From contig MESL01000002.1 of assembly GCA_001770955.1 (NCBI GenBank), positions 98,529 to 162,528 on the forward strand: DNA of 64,000 nucleotides, read 5' to 3'. This document shows, one piece after another, positions 40,554-46,771 of this stretch. Numbering within the stretch: the stretch's first letter is position 1; each line of letters begins with the position of its first letter. The notes under the pieces are model-generated. The model was not told the DNA's origin, made no database searches, and saw nothing but the letters and a program-made list of their open reading frames with translations. Position numbers and translations under genes: made by a program. Source of the DNA: Burkholderiales bacterium RIFCSPLOWO2_12_FULL_65_40 (GTDB lineage Bacteria; Pseudomonadota; Gammaproteobacteria; Burkholderiales; Burkholderiaceae_C).

Positions 40554-41468
40554 ATGCCCAGCACCAACCCCCGCACCTACGAACCCATCGCCCCGCGCAA
40601 AATCGCCTTCCTTGGCCTGGGCGTGATGGGCTACCCCATGGCCGCGCACCTGGCGCTGGCGGGGCACGAAGTCACGGTGTACAACCGCACGGTCGCCAAG
40701 GCGCAGGCCTGGTGCGCCGAATATGCCGGCACCCGCGCACCGCGCCAAGGCGCCACACCGCGCATGGCCGCCCAGGGCGCGGACATCGTCTTTTGCTGCG
40801 TGGGCAACGACGACGATCTGCGCTCGGTCACGCTGGGCGCCGACGGCGCTTTTGCCGGCATGGAGCCCGGCGCAATTTTCGTGGATCACACCACCGCCTC
40901 GGCCGAGGTGGCGCGCGAACTGTACGGTGCCGCGCGCACGTTGGGCCTGCAGTTCATCGATGCACCGGTATCGGGCGGCCAGGCGGGCGCACAGAATGGC
41001 ATGCTGACCGTGATGTGTGGCGGCGACCCGGCGCCGTTCGACGCCGTGCAGCCCGTGGCCATGGCTTTCTCGCGCGCCTTCACGCGCATGGGGGAATCAG
41101 GGGCCGGTCAGCTCACCAAGATGGTCAACCAGATCTGCATCGCCGGGCTGGTGCAGGGCCTGGCCGAGGCCGTGGCCTTCGGCCAACGCGCCGGACTGGA
41201 CGTGAACCTGGTGCTCGACGTCATCGGCAAGGGCGCGGCCCAGAGCTGGCAGCTCGACAACCGCGGCAAGACCATGGTGGCGGACCAGTTCGATTTCGGC
41301 TTCGCCGTGGACTGGATGCGCAAGGACCTGGGACTGGTGCTCGACGAGGCCAAGCGCAACGGTGCACGTCTGCCGGTCACGGCGCTGGTGGACCAGTTCT
41401 ATGGCGACGTCCAGCAGATGGGCGGCAACCGCTGGGACACGTCCAGCCTGATCAAGCGCTTGAAATAG
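40554..41468 (+). CDS. NAD(P)-dependent beta-hydroxyacid dehydrogenase
   Basis: 304 aa. Rossmann motif IAFLGLGVMGYPMAAHLALA at residues 17-36, the family signature FLGLGVMG; the substrate-binding DAPVSGGQAGAQNGMLTVMC near 139; and the catalytic-lysine block GAGQLTKMVNQICIAG near 185. The C-terminal helical domain has DFGFAVDWMRKDLGLVLDEA. Relatives are 3-hydroxyisobutyrate dehydrogenase, tartronate semialdehyde reductase and glyoxylate reductase; the exact substrate cannot be chosen. It has its own upstream terminator boundary and converges with dolP. Confidence 0.87.
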   Translation: MPSTNPRTYEPIAPRKIAFLGLGVMGYPMAAHLALAGHEVTVYNRTVAKAQAWCAEYAGTRAPRQGATPRMAAQGADIVFCCVGNDDDLRSVTLGADGAFAGMEPGAIFVDHTTASAEVARELYGAARTLGLQFIDAPVSGGQAGAQNGMLTVMCGGDPAPFDAVQPVAMAFSRAFTRMGESGAGQLTKMVNQICIAGLVQGLAEAVAFGQRAGLDVNLVLDVIGKGAAQSWQLDNRGKTMVADQFDFGFAVDWMRKDLGLVLDEAKRNGARLPVTALVDQFYGDVQQMGGNRWDTSSLIKRLK

Positions 41469-41469
41469 C

Positions 41470-41571
41470 GAGCCCCCCCCTGAGCCGCTTCGCGTCTTCC
41501 CCCCAAGGGGGACGCCACCAGCGCGGCGGGGCGGCCCTTGCGCGGTGGCTGCTGGCCTGGGTCGCGCCCAT
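41470..41571 (+). repeat. C-rich dispersed repeat, copy 3 (fullest)
   Basis: GAGCCCCCCCCTGAGCCGCT, TCGCGTCTTCCCCCCAAGGG, GGACGCCACCAGCGCGGCGG, GGCGGCCCTTGCGCGGTGGC. Contains a CCCCCC-AA-GGGGG hairpin. It occupies the gap between the convergent dehydrogenase and dolP genes; the stop of the former is just outside. Confidence 0.75.
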
Positions 41572-41592
41572 TGACCAGCCATGGGGCCGCGC

Positions 41593-42270
41593 TTACCGCA
41601 CCGGTGCGCTGGTCTCGACGTTGTCCTGGGTCACGGGGGCCGAACGCCGGGGTGATGCATTCATGCGCGCCAGGTCGTCGTCGGTCAGGTATTCGAACAC
41701 CCGCACGACCTTGCTGACACCCATGACTCCCCGGGCAATGGCGGTGGCGCGCGCGGCCTCGCGCTGGGTCACCAGACCCATCAGATAGACCACATTGCGC
41801 TCGGTAACCACCTTGAAGCTGCTGGCCGAGAGGTCCTTGGCATCGACCAGGCTGGCGCGCACCTTCCCCGTGATGAAGGTGTCATTGGATCGCTGGGCAA
41901 GGCTGGTGTTGGGCATCACGGCCAGGTCATTCACCACAGAGCGCACGTTTTCCACGCCCGCAACGATCTTCTCGATGCCTTCGCGTGCCTCGGCATGGGG
42001 TACCTCGCCGGTCAGCAGCACCTGCCGGTTGTAGCTGGTCACGTTGATGTGCACCTTGTCGCCATAGGCGCCATGGATGCGGTTCACGGCGCGCAGCTCG
42101 ATGGATTCATCTTCAATCTGGATGCCCGCCGTGCGGCGGTCAATGGCCATCATCCCGCCCAGGGCGGCACCGCCCAGCACGATGGGGGTGGCGCAGCCCA
42201 CAAGCCCTCCGGCCAGGGCTGCGGCAGCCAGCAGGGTGCACATGGTGCGGTTCATGCGAAGCATCATCAC
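41593..42270 (-). CDS. dolP: Dual BON-domain outer-membrane lipoprotein (DolP/YraP-like)
   Basis: 225 aa. Lipoprotein signal with lipobox LVGC, followed by glycine-rich PIVLGGAALGGMMAIDRRTA. Two BON domains: ~60-125 (HINVTSYNRQVLLTGEVPHA) and ~140-205 (FKVVTERNVVYLMGLVTQRE). DolP binds anionic phospholipid and supports outer-membrane integrity in Enterobacteria. Overlaps diaA by ATGA and lies in the dolP-diaA-yraN block found in many proteobacteria. The last ~25 residues are low complexity. The nearby rsmI supports the assignment. Confidence 0.88.
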   Translation of the reverse strand: MMMLRMNRTMCTLLAAAALAGGLVGCATPIVLGGAALGGMMAIDRRTAGIQIEDESIELRAVNRIHGAYGDKVHINVTSYNRQVLLTGEVPHAEAREGIEKIVAGVENVRSVVNDLAVMPNTSLAQRSNDTFITGKVRASLVDAKDLSASSFKVVTERNVVYLMGLVTQREAARATAIARGVMGVSKVVRVFEYLTDDDLARMNASPRRSAPVTQDNVETSAPVR

Positions 42271-42863
42271 GAAATCTCCTGTTCACCAAACAATTGGGCG
42301 TCCATGCCGTCACACAGGCAATTGAGCACCAGCGAATGCACCTCGCGCACGCGGGCCGCGCGGTCGTGGGGCACGCAGATCAGCACGTCGGTTTCCCGCA
42401 GAATGTCGGCGAGCAGACCCCCGGTGCGGCCCGTGGCGGCCACCACCGACATGTCGCGCTCATGCGCCGCGTGCACGGCCGCCACCACGCCGACATCGTT
42501 GCCACTCACGCTCAATACCAGCAGCAGATCCCCCGCCTGCCCCAGGGCACGCACCTGGCGGGCGAACTGCTGGCTGCCATCGCCATTGACGGGATGCGCC
42601 GTCAGCAATGCGCCATCGGCACACAGCGCGATGGCCGCCAGTTCGGGGCGCTCGCGCTCGAATCCCGCCACACAGCAGGTGGCAAACTGCTGGGCATCGG
42701 AGGCCGACGCGCCGTTGCCGCAGGTCAGAATCTTGCCCCCGCTGGTGATGCAGGCCAGCAGGGCCTGCACGGCATCGGCAATCGGGCGCCCCAGGGCCTG
42801 CGCCGCTTGGTATTTCAGGTCAGCGCTGTCGATGAAATGCTGCTGGATACGTTGCTCAAGCAT
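42267..42863 (-). CDS. diaA: SIS-domain protein DiaA (phosphoheptose-isomerase-like)
   Basis: 198 aa from ATG 42863 (MLEQRIQQHFIDSADLKYQA); the track uses a TTG nine codons upstream. SIS fold with KILTCGNGASASDAQQFATC near residue 52, LVLSVSGNDVGVVAAVHAAH, and VHSLVLNCLCDGMDAQLFG. Resembles GmhA, but the genomic block dolP-diaA-yraN identifies it as DiaA, which in E. coli promotes timely DnaA assembly at the origin. Translationally coupled to dolP. Confidence 0.85.
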   Translation of the reverse strand: MLEQRIQQHFIDSADLKYQAAQALGRPIADAVQALLACITSGGKILTCGNGASASDAQQFATCCVAGFERERPELAAIALCADGALLTAHPVNGDGSQQFARQVRALGQAGDLLLVLSVSGNDVGVVAAVHAAHERDMSVVAATGRTGGLLADILRETDVLICVPHDRAARVREVHSLVLNCLCDGMDAQLFGEQEIS

Positions 42864-42913
42864 GGGCAGATGGAATGGTTCGGGGGGCAAAGGTTCAATG
42901 ATAACCGTGTGGT

Positions 42914-42963
42914 GTTATCGATTTTGTAGCAATCGGTAGGCTGCGTGCACGCATCCGGGCCTC
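42914..42963 (-). repeat. Dispersed hairpin repeat, copy N (degenerate)
   Basis: Minus-strand reading: GAGGCCCGGATGCGTGCACG, CAGCCTACCGATTGCTACAA, AATCGATAAC. The GAGGCC left end overlaps the TGA stop of yraN (GCG TGA GGC CCG) and the GCTACAAAATC end resembles copy A. It lies between yraN and diaA, which are on the same strand. Confidence 0.55.
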
Positions 42964-43357
42964 ACGCTGCATCAAACGCTGCCCGGATCCACTCGACCGA
43001 ATTTTCCACCAGCACCACGTCGAAACGACAGGGCGGCGGCGCTCCCAGCCGCATCAGGTAATGCCGCGCCGCAAACACGATGCGCCGCTGCTTGGTGGCG
43101 CCGATGCTGGCCCCCGCACCGCCGAAAGCGCGGCTGGAGCGGCTGCGCACCTCGACAAACACCACGGTGCCGTCGCGATCGCGCAGCACCAGATCGATTT
43201 CACCGCCACCGCGCCCGGGCGTCCGATAATTGCGCTCCAGCAGGCGCAGGCCGGCGGCCTGCAGATGGGCCAGGGCCCGGTCTTCCGCCGCCATGCCCTG
43301 CTCCCGCGTGGTCCGCACCGGTGTCCTGCCTGCGATCATCTTGTCAAGGAAATCCAT
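42962..43357 (-). CDS. yraN: YraN/UPF0102 nuclease-fold protein
   Basis: 131 aa from ATG 43357 (MDFLDKMIAGRTPVRTTREQ). The family core has GMAAEDRALAHLQAAGLRLL, ERNYRTPGRGGGEIDLVLRD and TVVFVEVRSRSSRAFGGAG, an endonuclease-like E-D-VEVR arrangement whose biological role is unknown. Its start codon shares one base with the divergent rsmI start. Unlike E. coli, no lpoA lies between rsmI and yraN. The last codons abut repeat copy N. Confidence 0.88.
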   Translation of the reverse strand: MDFLDKMIAGRTPVRTTREQGMAAEDRALAHLQAAGLRLLERNYRTPGRGGGEIDLVLRDRDGTVVFVEVRSRSSRAFGGAGASIGATKQRRIVFAARHYLMRLGAPPPCRFDVVLVENSVEWIRAAFDAA

Positions 43358-44286
43358 TGAGCGCTTCTTTCGCATCAGCCCTGGGCGCCGCGCACGACGC
43401 GGCGGCTGCACAGCATTATCCGCAAGGCGCCCTGTACGTGGTGGCCACGCCCATCGGCAATCTGGCCGACATCACGCTGCGCGCCCTGCATGTGCTGCAG
43501 CTGGCCGACACCCTGGCCTGCGAGGACACGCGCCACACCCAAAGCCTGCTGCGCGCTTATGGCATCGACAAGGGCGGCGCCCAACTGCTCGCCGTACACC
43601 AGCACAACGAGCAGGAAGCCGCGCAGGCGGTGCTCGTCCGACTGCAACAGGGCCAGCGCGTGGCCTATGTGAGTGACGCAGGCACCCCGGGCGTGAGCGA
43701 CCCCGGCGCCCGCCTGGCCGCCGCCGTGCGTACGGCCGGCCTGCGCGTGCTGCCGCTGCCCGGTGCCAGCAGCATCACCGCCGCGCTCAGCGTGGCGGGC
43801 GCTGTGGCCAATGGCAGTGCCGAGGGGGGATTCGTGTTCGGCGGTTTCCTCCCGGTCAAATCGGCCGAGCGCCAGGCCGCCGTGCTGCGCCTGCAGGCCG
43901 AGGCGCGCTGCACGGTGCTGCTCGAAGCCCCGCACCGCATCACCGAGCTGGCCCAGGCCCTGACCCTGCTGGGCGAACGCCCCGTGACCCTGGCACGCGA
44001 GCTGACCAAGCAGTTCGAGGAAATCACCACGCTGCCCGCCGCCTCGCTGCCCGCATGGCTGGCCGGTGCGCCACAGCGCGCCAAGGGTGAGTTCGTGGTG
44101 CTGCTGCACCCGGTGGTCGCCGCGCAGGACGACGGCGACAGCCTGCGCGTGCTGCGCCTGCTGCTGCAGGAACTGCCCCTGAAATCTGCCGTGCGGCTGG
44201 CCGCAGAGATCACCGGCGCGTCGCGCAATGTGCTGTACGACACGGCACTGGCCTGGAAGCGGGAACAGCCCGAGGAATCGTCCTGA
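43357..44286 (+). CDS. rsmI: 16S rRNA (cytidine(1402)-2'-O)-methyltransferase
   Basis: 309 aa from TTG 43357, chosen because AAGGA sits six bases upstream; the track GTG at 43321 adds 12 residues inside yraN. SAM-dependent tetrapyrrole-methylase-fold enzyme that 2'-O-methylates C1402 of 16S rRNA. Motifs: YVVATPIGNLADITLRALHV near residue 24, ACEDTRHTQSLLRAYGI, YVSDAGTPGVSDPGARLAAA, and FVFGGFLPVKSAERQ. Divergent from yraN, convergent with the Hsp70-like gene. Confidence 0.9.
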   Translation: MSASFASALGAAHDAAAAQHYPQGALYVVATPIGNLADITLRALHVLQLADTLACEDTRHTQSLLRAYGIDKGGAQLLAVHQHNEQEAAQAVLVRLQQGQRVAYVSDAGTPGVSDPGARLAAAVRTAGLRVLPLPGASSITAALSVAGAVANGSAEGGFVFGGFLPVKSAERQAAVLRLQAEARCTVLLEAPHRITELAQALTLLGERPVTLARELTKQFEEITTLPAASLPAWLAGAPQRAKGEFVVLLHPVVAAQDDGDSLRVLRLLLQELPLKSAVRLAAEITGASRNVLYDTALAWKREQPEESS

Positions 44287-44290
44287 CCAT

Positions 44291-44352
44291 ATTTCAGATC
44301 AAAATGGCCTCTAACGCCCGTGCACCAAGCGCTGACAGCTATTGATTTTGCA
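44291..44352 (+). repeat. Dispersed hairpin repeat, copy G
   Basis: TTTCAGATCAAAATGGCCTC, TAACGCCCGTGCACCAAGCG, CTGACAGCTATTGATTTTG. It sits between convergent rsmI and Hsp70-like genes. On the minus strand CAA AAT CAA TAG gives the last three codons and stop of the Hsp70-like gene. Confidence 0.8.
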
Positions 44353-45613
44353 GTGGCAAGCCGGATCCCTCCGGTGTGACCGCCAGCCCAGAGGCCACCC
44401 CGCCAAACAGATCGCCCACCACCTGGGGCGTATCGGGGAACGCCCTCCGGAGCGCACCCCGCAGCGGTCGCAGGGCCGATGACCCCCCCGTGAGGTAGAT
44501 GGCCTGCAAGGGCTGCGCCGTCAGACCCGCGTCGCTCAGACACGCCTGCGCGCAGGCAATCACCTGGTCCAGCAATCCGGACAAGTGCAGAGCCAGGCCA
44601 TCGGGCGTCACCTCCGACCCCAGCCCGCGTTCGATCCAGCCAAGGTCGATGCCAGCGGCCGCATCTTCCAGCGAAGCGCCGATCTTGGCCTGCTCGACCG
44701 TGTTGGCCATGCGGTGCCCCAGACGCTCGCGCAGCACGGTCATCAGCCGGTCGTGCAGGCGGGTGTCGGCATAGTCGGTGCGCAGGCTCTGCACATCGCG
44801 CAGGGCTTTCGGGGCATACAGCCACTGGATCAGGTGCCAGGTCGAGAGGTCGAAAAACACCCGGCTGGGCACCTCGCGGCCCGTCGGGCCCTTGTGGCGA
44901 AAGCCCAGCATGGGCATGAGCAGCTCCAGGCTCAGGCGGCGGTCGAAGTCCGTGCCGCCGACATGCACACCCGTGGTGGCCAGAATGTCGGCACTGCGGT
45001 CGGGGCGTCTGGCGCGGTCAGGCCCCAGCCGCACCACCGTGAAATCCGAGGTGCCGCCGCCAATGTCCACGACCAGCACCAGGGCCTCGGCCGTGATGCG
45101 CTGCTCGTAGTCCAGCGCAGCGGCGATCGGCTCGGCCTGGAAAGACACATTCACGAAACCCGCATCGAGCGCGGCCTGGCGCAGGGCGTCTTCGGCCTGC
45201 CGGTCCCGCGCTGCATCGCCATCCACAAAATGCACGGGCCGGCCCATCACCACGCGGCCCGGCATGCTGCCGAGTGATTCGCGGGCAGTGCGCGCCAGCA
45301 TCTGCAGAAAGAGGCTGATGATGTCCTGGTAGCTCACCATGCGGTGATGCACCGCCGTCTGGTCCTGCAGCAGGGCGCTGCCGAGCAGGCTTTTGAGCGA
45401 GCGCATGAGGCGCCCCTCGGTGCCTGCCAGGTACTGGCCAATGGCATCACGGCCGAAGTGCGTGCTTTGATCTTCGGCATTGAAGAAAAGCGCCGTCGGC
45501 AAGGTGGTGGCCTCCCCTTCCAGCCGCAACAGGCGCGCGGGACCAGCGCCCTGGCGCACGGCCATGGCCGAGTTGGAGGTGCCGAAATCGATGCCCAGGG
45601 TGGTGTCGTTCAA
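44339..45613 (-). CDS. Hsp70-family protein, YegD-like
   Basis: About 424 aa if translation begins at TTG 45613 (reads LNDTTLGIDFGTSNSAMAV); no good ATG exists between there and the tRNA terminator, so the start is uncertain. Actin-like ATPase with TLGIDFGTSNSAMAV (phosphate 1), ALVLVVDIGGGTSDFTVVRL (phosphate 2) and AIYLTGGSSALRPLRGALRR (adenosine). The DnaK peptide-binding domain is absent, as in E. coli YegD. Chaperone or regulatory role unknown. The C-terminus QNQ and the stop come from repeat copy G. Confidence 0.82.
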   Translation of the reverse strand: MNDTTLGIDFGTSNSAMAVRQGAGPARLLRLEGEATTLPTALFFNAEDQSTHFGRDAIGQYLAGTEGRLMRSLKSLLGSALLQDQTAVHHRMVSYQDIISLFLQMLARTARESLGSMPGRVVMGRPVHFVDGDAARDRQAEDALRQAALDAGFVNVSFQAEPIAAALDYEQRITAEALVLVVDIGGGTSDFTVVRLGPDRARRPDRSADILATTGVHVGGTDFDRRLSLELLMPMLGFRHKGPTGREVPSRVFFDLSTWHLIQWLYAPKALRDVQSLRTDYADTRLHDRLMTVLRERLGHRMANTVEQAKIGASLEDAAAGIDLGWIERGLGSEVTPDGLALHLSGLLDQVIACAQACLSDAGLTAQPLQAIYLTGGSSALRPLRGALRRAFPDTPQVVGDLFGGVASGLAVTPEGSGLPLQNQ

Positions 45614-45674
45614 GATGCCGTCAACAGGTGGAGCCCATGCATGCCGTGCCTGCGGCGGTATGCATGCGCCAGAA

Positions 45675-45706
45675 ACACAAAAGCCCATCACGCAGGTGAT
45701 GGGCTT
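45675..45706 (-). terminator. Terminator of the tRNA-Gly/tRNA-Thr transcript
   Basis: Minus-strand hairpin AAGCCCATCAC-CTGC-GTGATGGGCTT, 11 perfect pairs, followed by a TTTTGTGTTT tail, 12 nt after the tRNA-Thr CCA end. Confidence 0.85.
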
Positions 45707-45717
45707 GGCCGGGGGTC

Positions 45718-45792
<75 letters not shown>

Positions 45793-45797
45793 GAATA

Positions 45798-45873
45798 TGG
45801 AGCGGGAAAAGAGTCTCGAACTCTCGACCTCAACCTTGGCAAGGTTGCGCTCTACCAACTGAGCTATTCCCGC
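45798..45873 (-). tRNA. tRNA-Gly (anticodon GCC)
   Basis: 76 nt with encoded CCA. Acceptor GCGGGAA/TTCCCGC; anticodon arm CAACC-TTGCCAA-GGTTG gives GCC; T arm GAGAG-TTCGAGA-CTCTT. Only five nucleotides separate it from tRNA-Thr, so both are processed from one precursor. Confidence 0.96.
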
Positions 45874-45894
45874 GTATGGACCGCTGCTGCGGTC

Positions 45895-45925
45895 AAAGAA
45901 AAAGCCCATCGCAGAGACGGGCTTT
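45895..45925 (-). terminator. Hairpin with T-run after tRNA-Phe
   Basis: Minus-strand stem AAAGCCC-GTCTCTGCGAT-GGGCTTT followed by TTCTTTG. It lies between tRNA-Phe and tRNA-Gly, so it may attenuate rather than fully end the transcript unless tRNA-Gly has its own promoter. Confidence 0.65.
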
Positions 45926-45931
45926 CCAATT

Positions 45932-46007
45932 TGGTGGCCTGGGACGGAATCGAACCGCCGACACAAGGATTTTCAATCCTCTGCTCTACCGACTGAGCTA
46001 CCGGGCC
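45932..46007 (-). tRNA. tRNA-Phe (anticodon GAA)
   Basis: 76 nt with encoded CCA. Acceptor GGCCCGG opposite CCAGGCC has one C-A mispair at position 5:68; D arm GCTC-AGTCGGTA-GAGC; anticodon arm GAGGA-TTGAAAA-TCCTT gives GAA; T arm GGCGG-TTCGATT-CCGTC. The mispair is unusual in an otherwise normal gene. Confidence 0.94.
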
Positions 46008-46017
46008 TAAGCCTCAA

Positions 46018-46047
46018 ATTATAACCAGAATTTTGAGAACTTCTGAA
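46018..46047 (-). promoter_or_regulatory. Promoter of the tRNA-Phe cluster
   Basis: A perfect TATAAT (plus-strand 46018-46023) with a weaker -35, TTCAGA (46042-46047), 18 nt spacer. The -10 ends 11 nt before the tRNA-Phe 5' end, leaving a very short leader. Confidence 0.6.
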
Positions 46048-46057
46048 AACAGCGGCA

Positions 46058-46735
46058 TTAATTGCGCTTGCCACGTGCCAGATCCACCCCCAGCTGGCGC
46101 AGTTTGCGGTACAGGTGGGTGCGCTCCAGGCCTGTTTTCTCGGCCACCCGGGTCATCGAGCCTCCCTCGCGGGCGAGGTGAAACTCGAAATAGGCCTTCT
46201 CGAAACCATCGCGCGCCTCGCGCAGGGGGCGGTCCAGATCAAACCCCTGGTGCGCATGCGGGCCCGTATCGGCTTCCATGGTGACCGGCAGGCTCTGGGC
46301 ACTGAAGTGGGCACCATCGGCCGCTGGCGGATGCACGGCCACGGCAGGCGCCAAAGCCGCAGGACGCAGGGCCTGACGGGCCAGTCCCTGCTCGACCGCC
46401 TTGAGCAGCTTCTGCAGGGTGATAGGTTTTTCCAGAAATGCAAAGGCGCCGATGCGCGTGGCATCCACCGCAGTGTCGATGGTGGCGTGACCACTCATCA
46501 TGATGACCGGCATGGTCAGCAAGCCGCCGGCCGCCCATTCCTTGAGCAGAGAGACACCGTCGGTATCGGGCATCCAGATGTCAAGCAGCACCAGGTCATA
46601 GACGCTGCCAAAGCGTGCGGCCCGGGCCTGAGTTGCATTCTCGGCGAGGTCGACGCTGTGACCTTCGTCGTTCAGGATCTCCGACAGCAGATCTCGGATG
46701 CCGAGCTCATCGTCAACCACCAATATGTTAGCCAT
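46058..46735 (-). CDS. NtrX-like response regulator without AAA+ domain
   Basis: 225 aa. Receiver domain 1-120: DD at 8-9, phospho-acceptor D52 in VLLDIWMPDTDG, MMSGHATIDTA and FLEKPITL with K103. A ~60-residue Ala/Pro-rich linker replaces the sigma-54 AAA+ module. The C-terminal 45 residues are a Fis-type helix-turn-helix (GGSMTRVAEKTGLERTHLYR). It can thus bind DNA but cannot remodel sigma-54 polymerase as classical NtrX/NtrC do. Partner of the NtrY-like kinase 36 nt upstream. Confidence 0.88.
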   Translation of the reverse strand: MANILVVDDELGIRDLLSEILNDEGHSVDLAENATQARAARFGSVYDLVLLDIWMPDTDGVSLLKEWAAGGLLTMPVIMMSGHATIDTAVDATRIGAFAFLEKPITLQKLLKAVEQGLARQALRPAALAPAVAVHPPAADGAHFSAQSLPVTMEADTGPHAHQGFDLDRPLREARDGFEKAYFEFHLAREGGSMTRVAEKTGLERTHLYRKLRQLGVDLARGKRN

Positions 46736-46771
46736 GTATGAAGTGCCTTGAAACTGCGGTGCACGGTGTTG

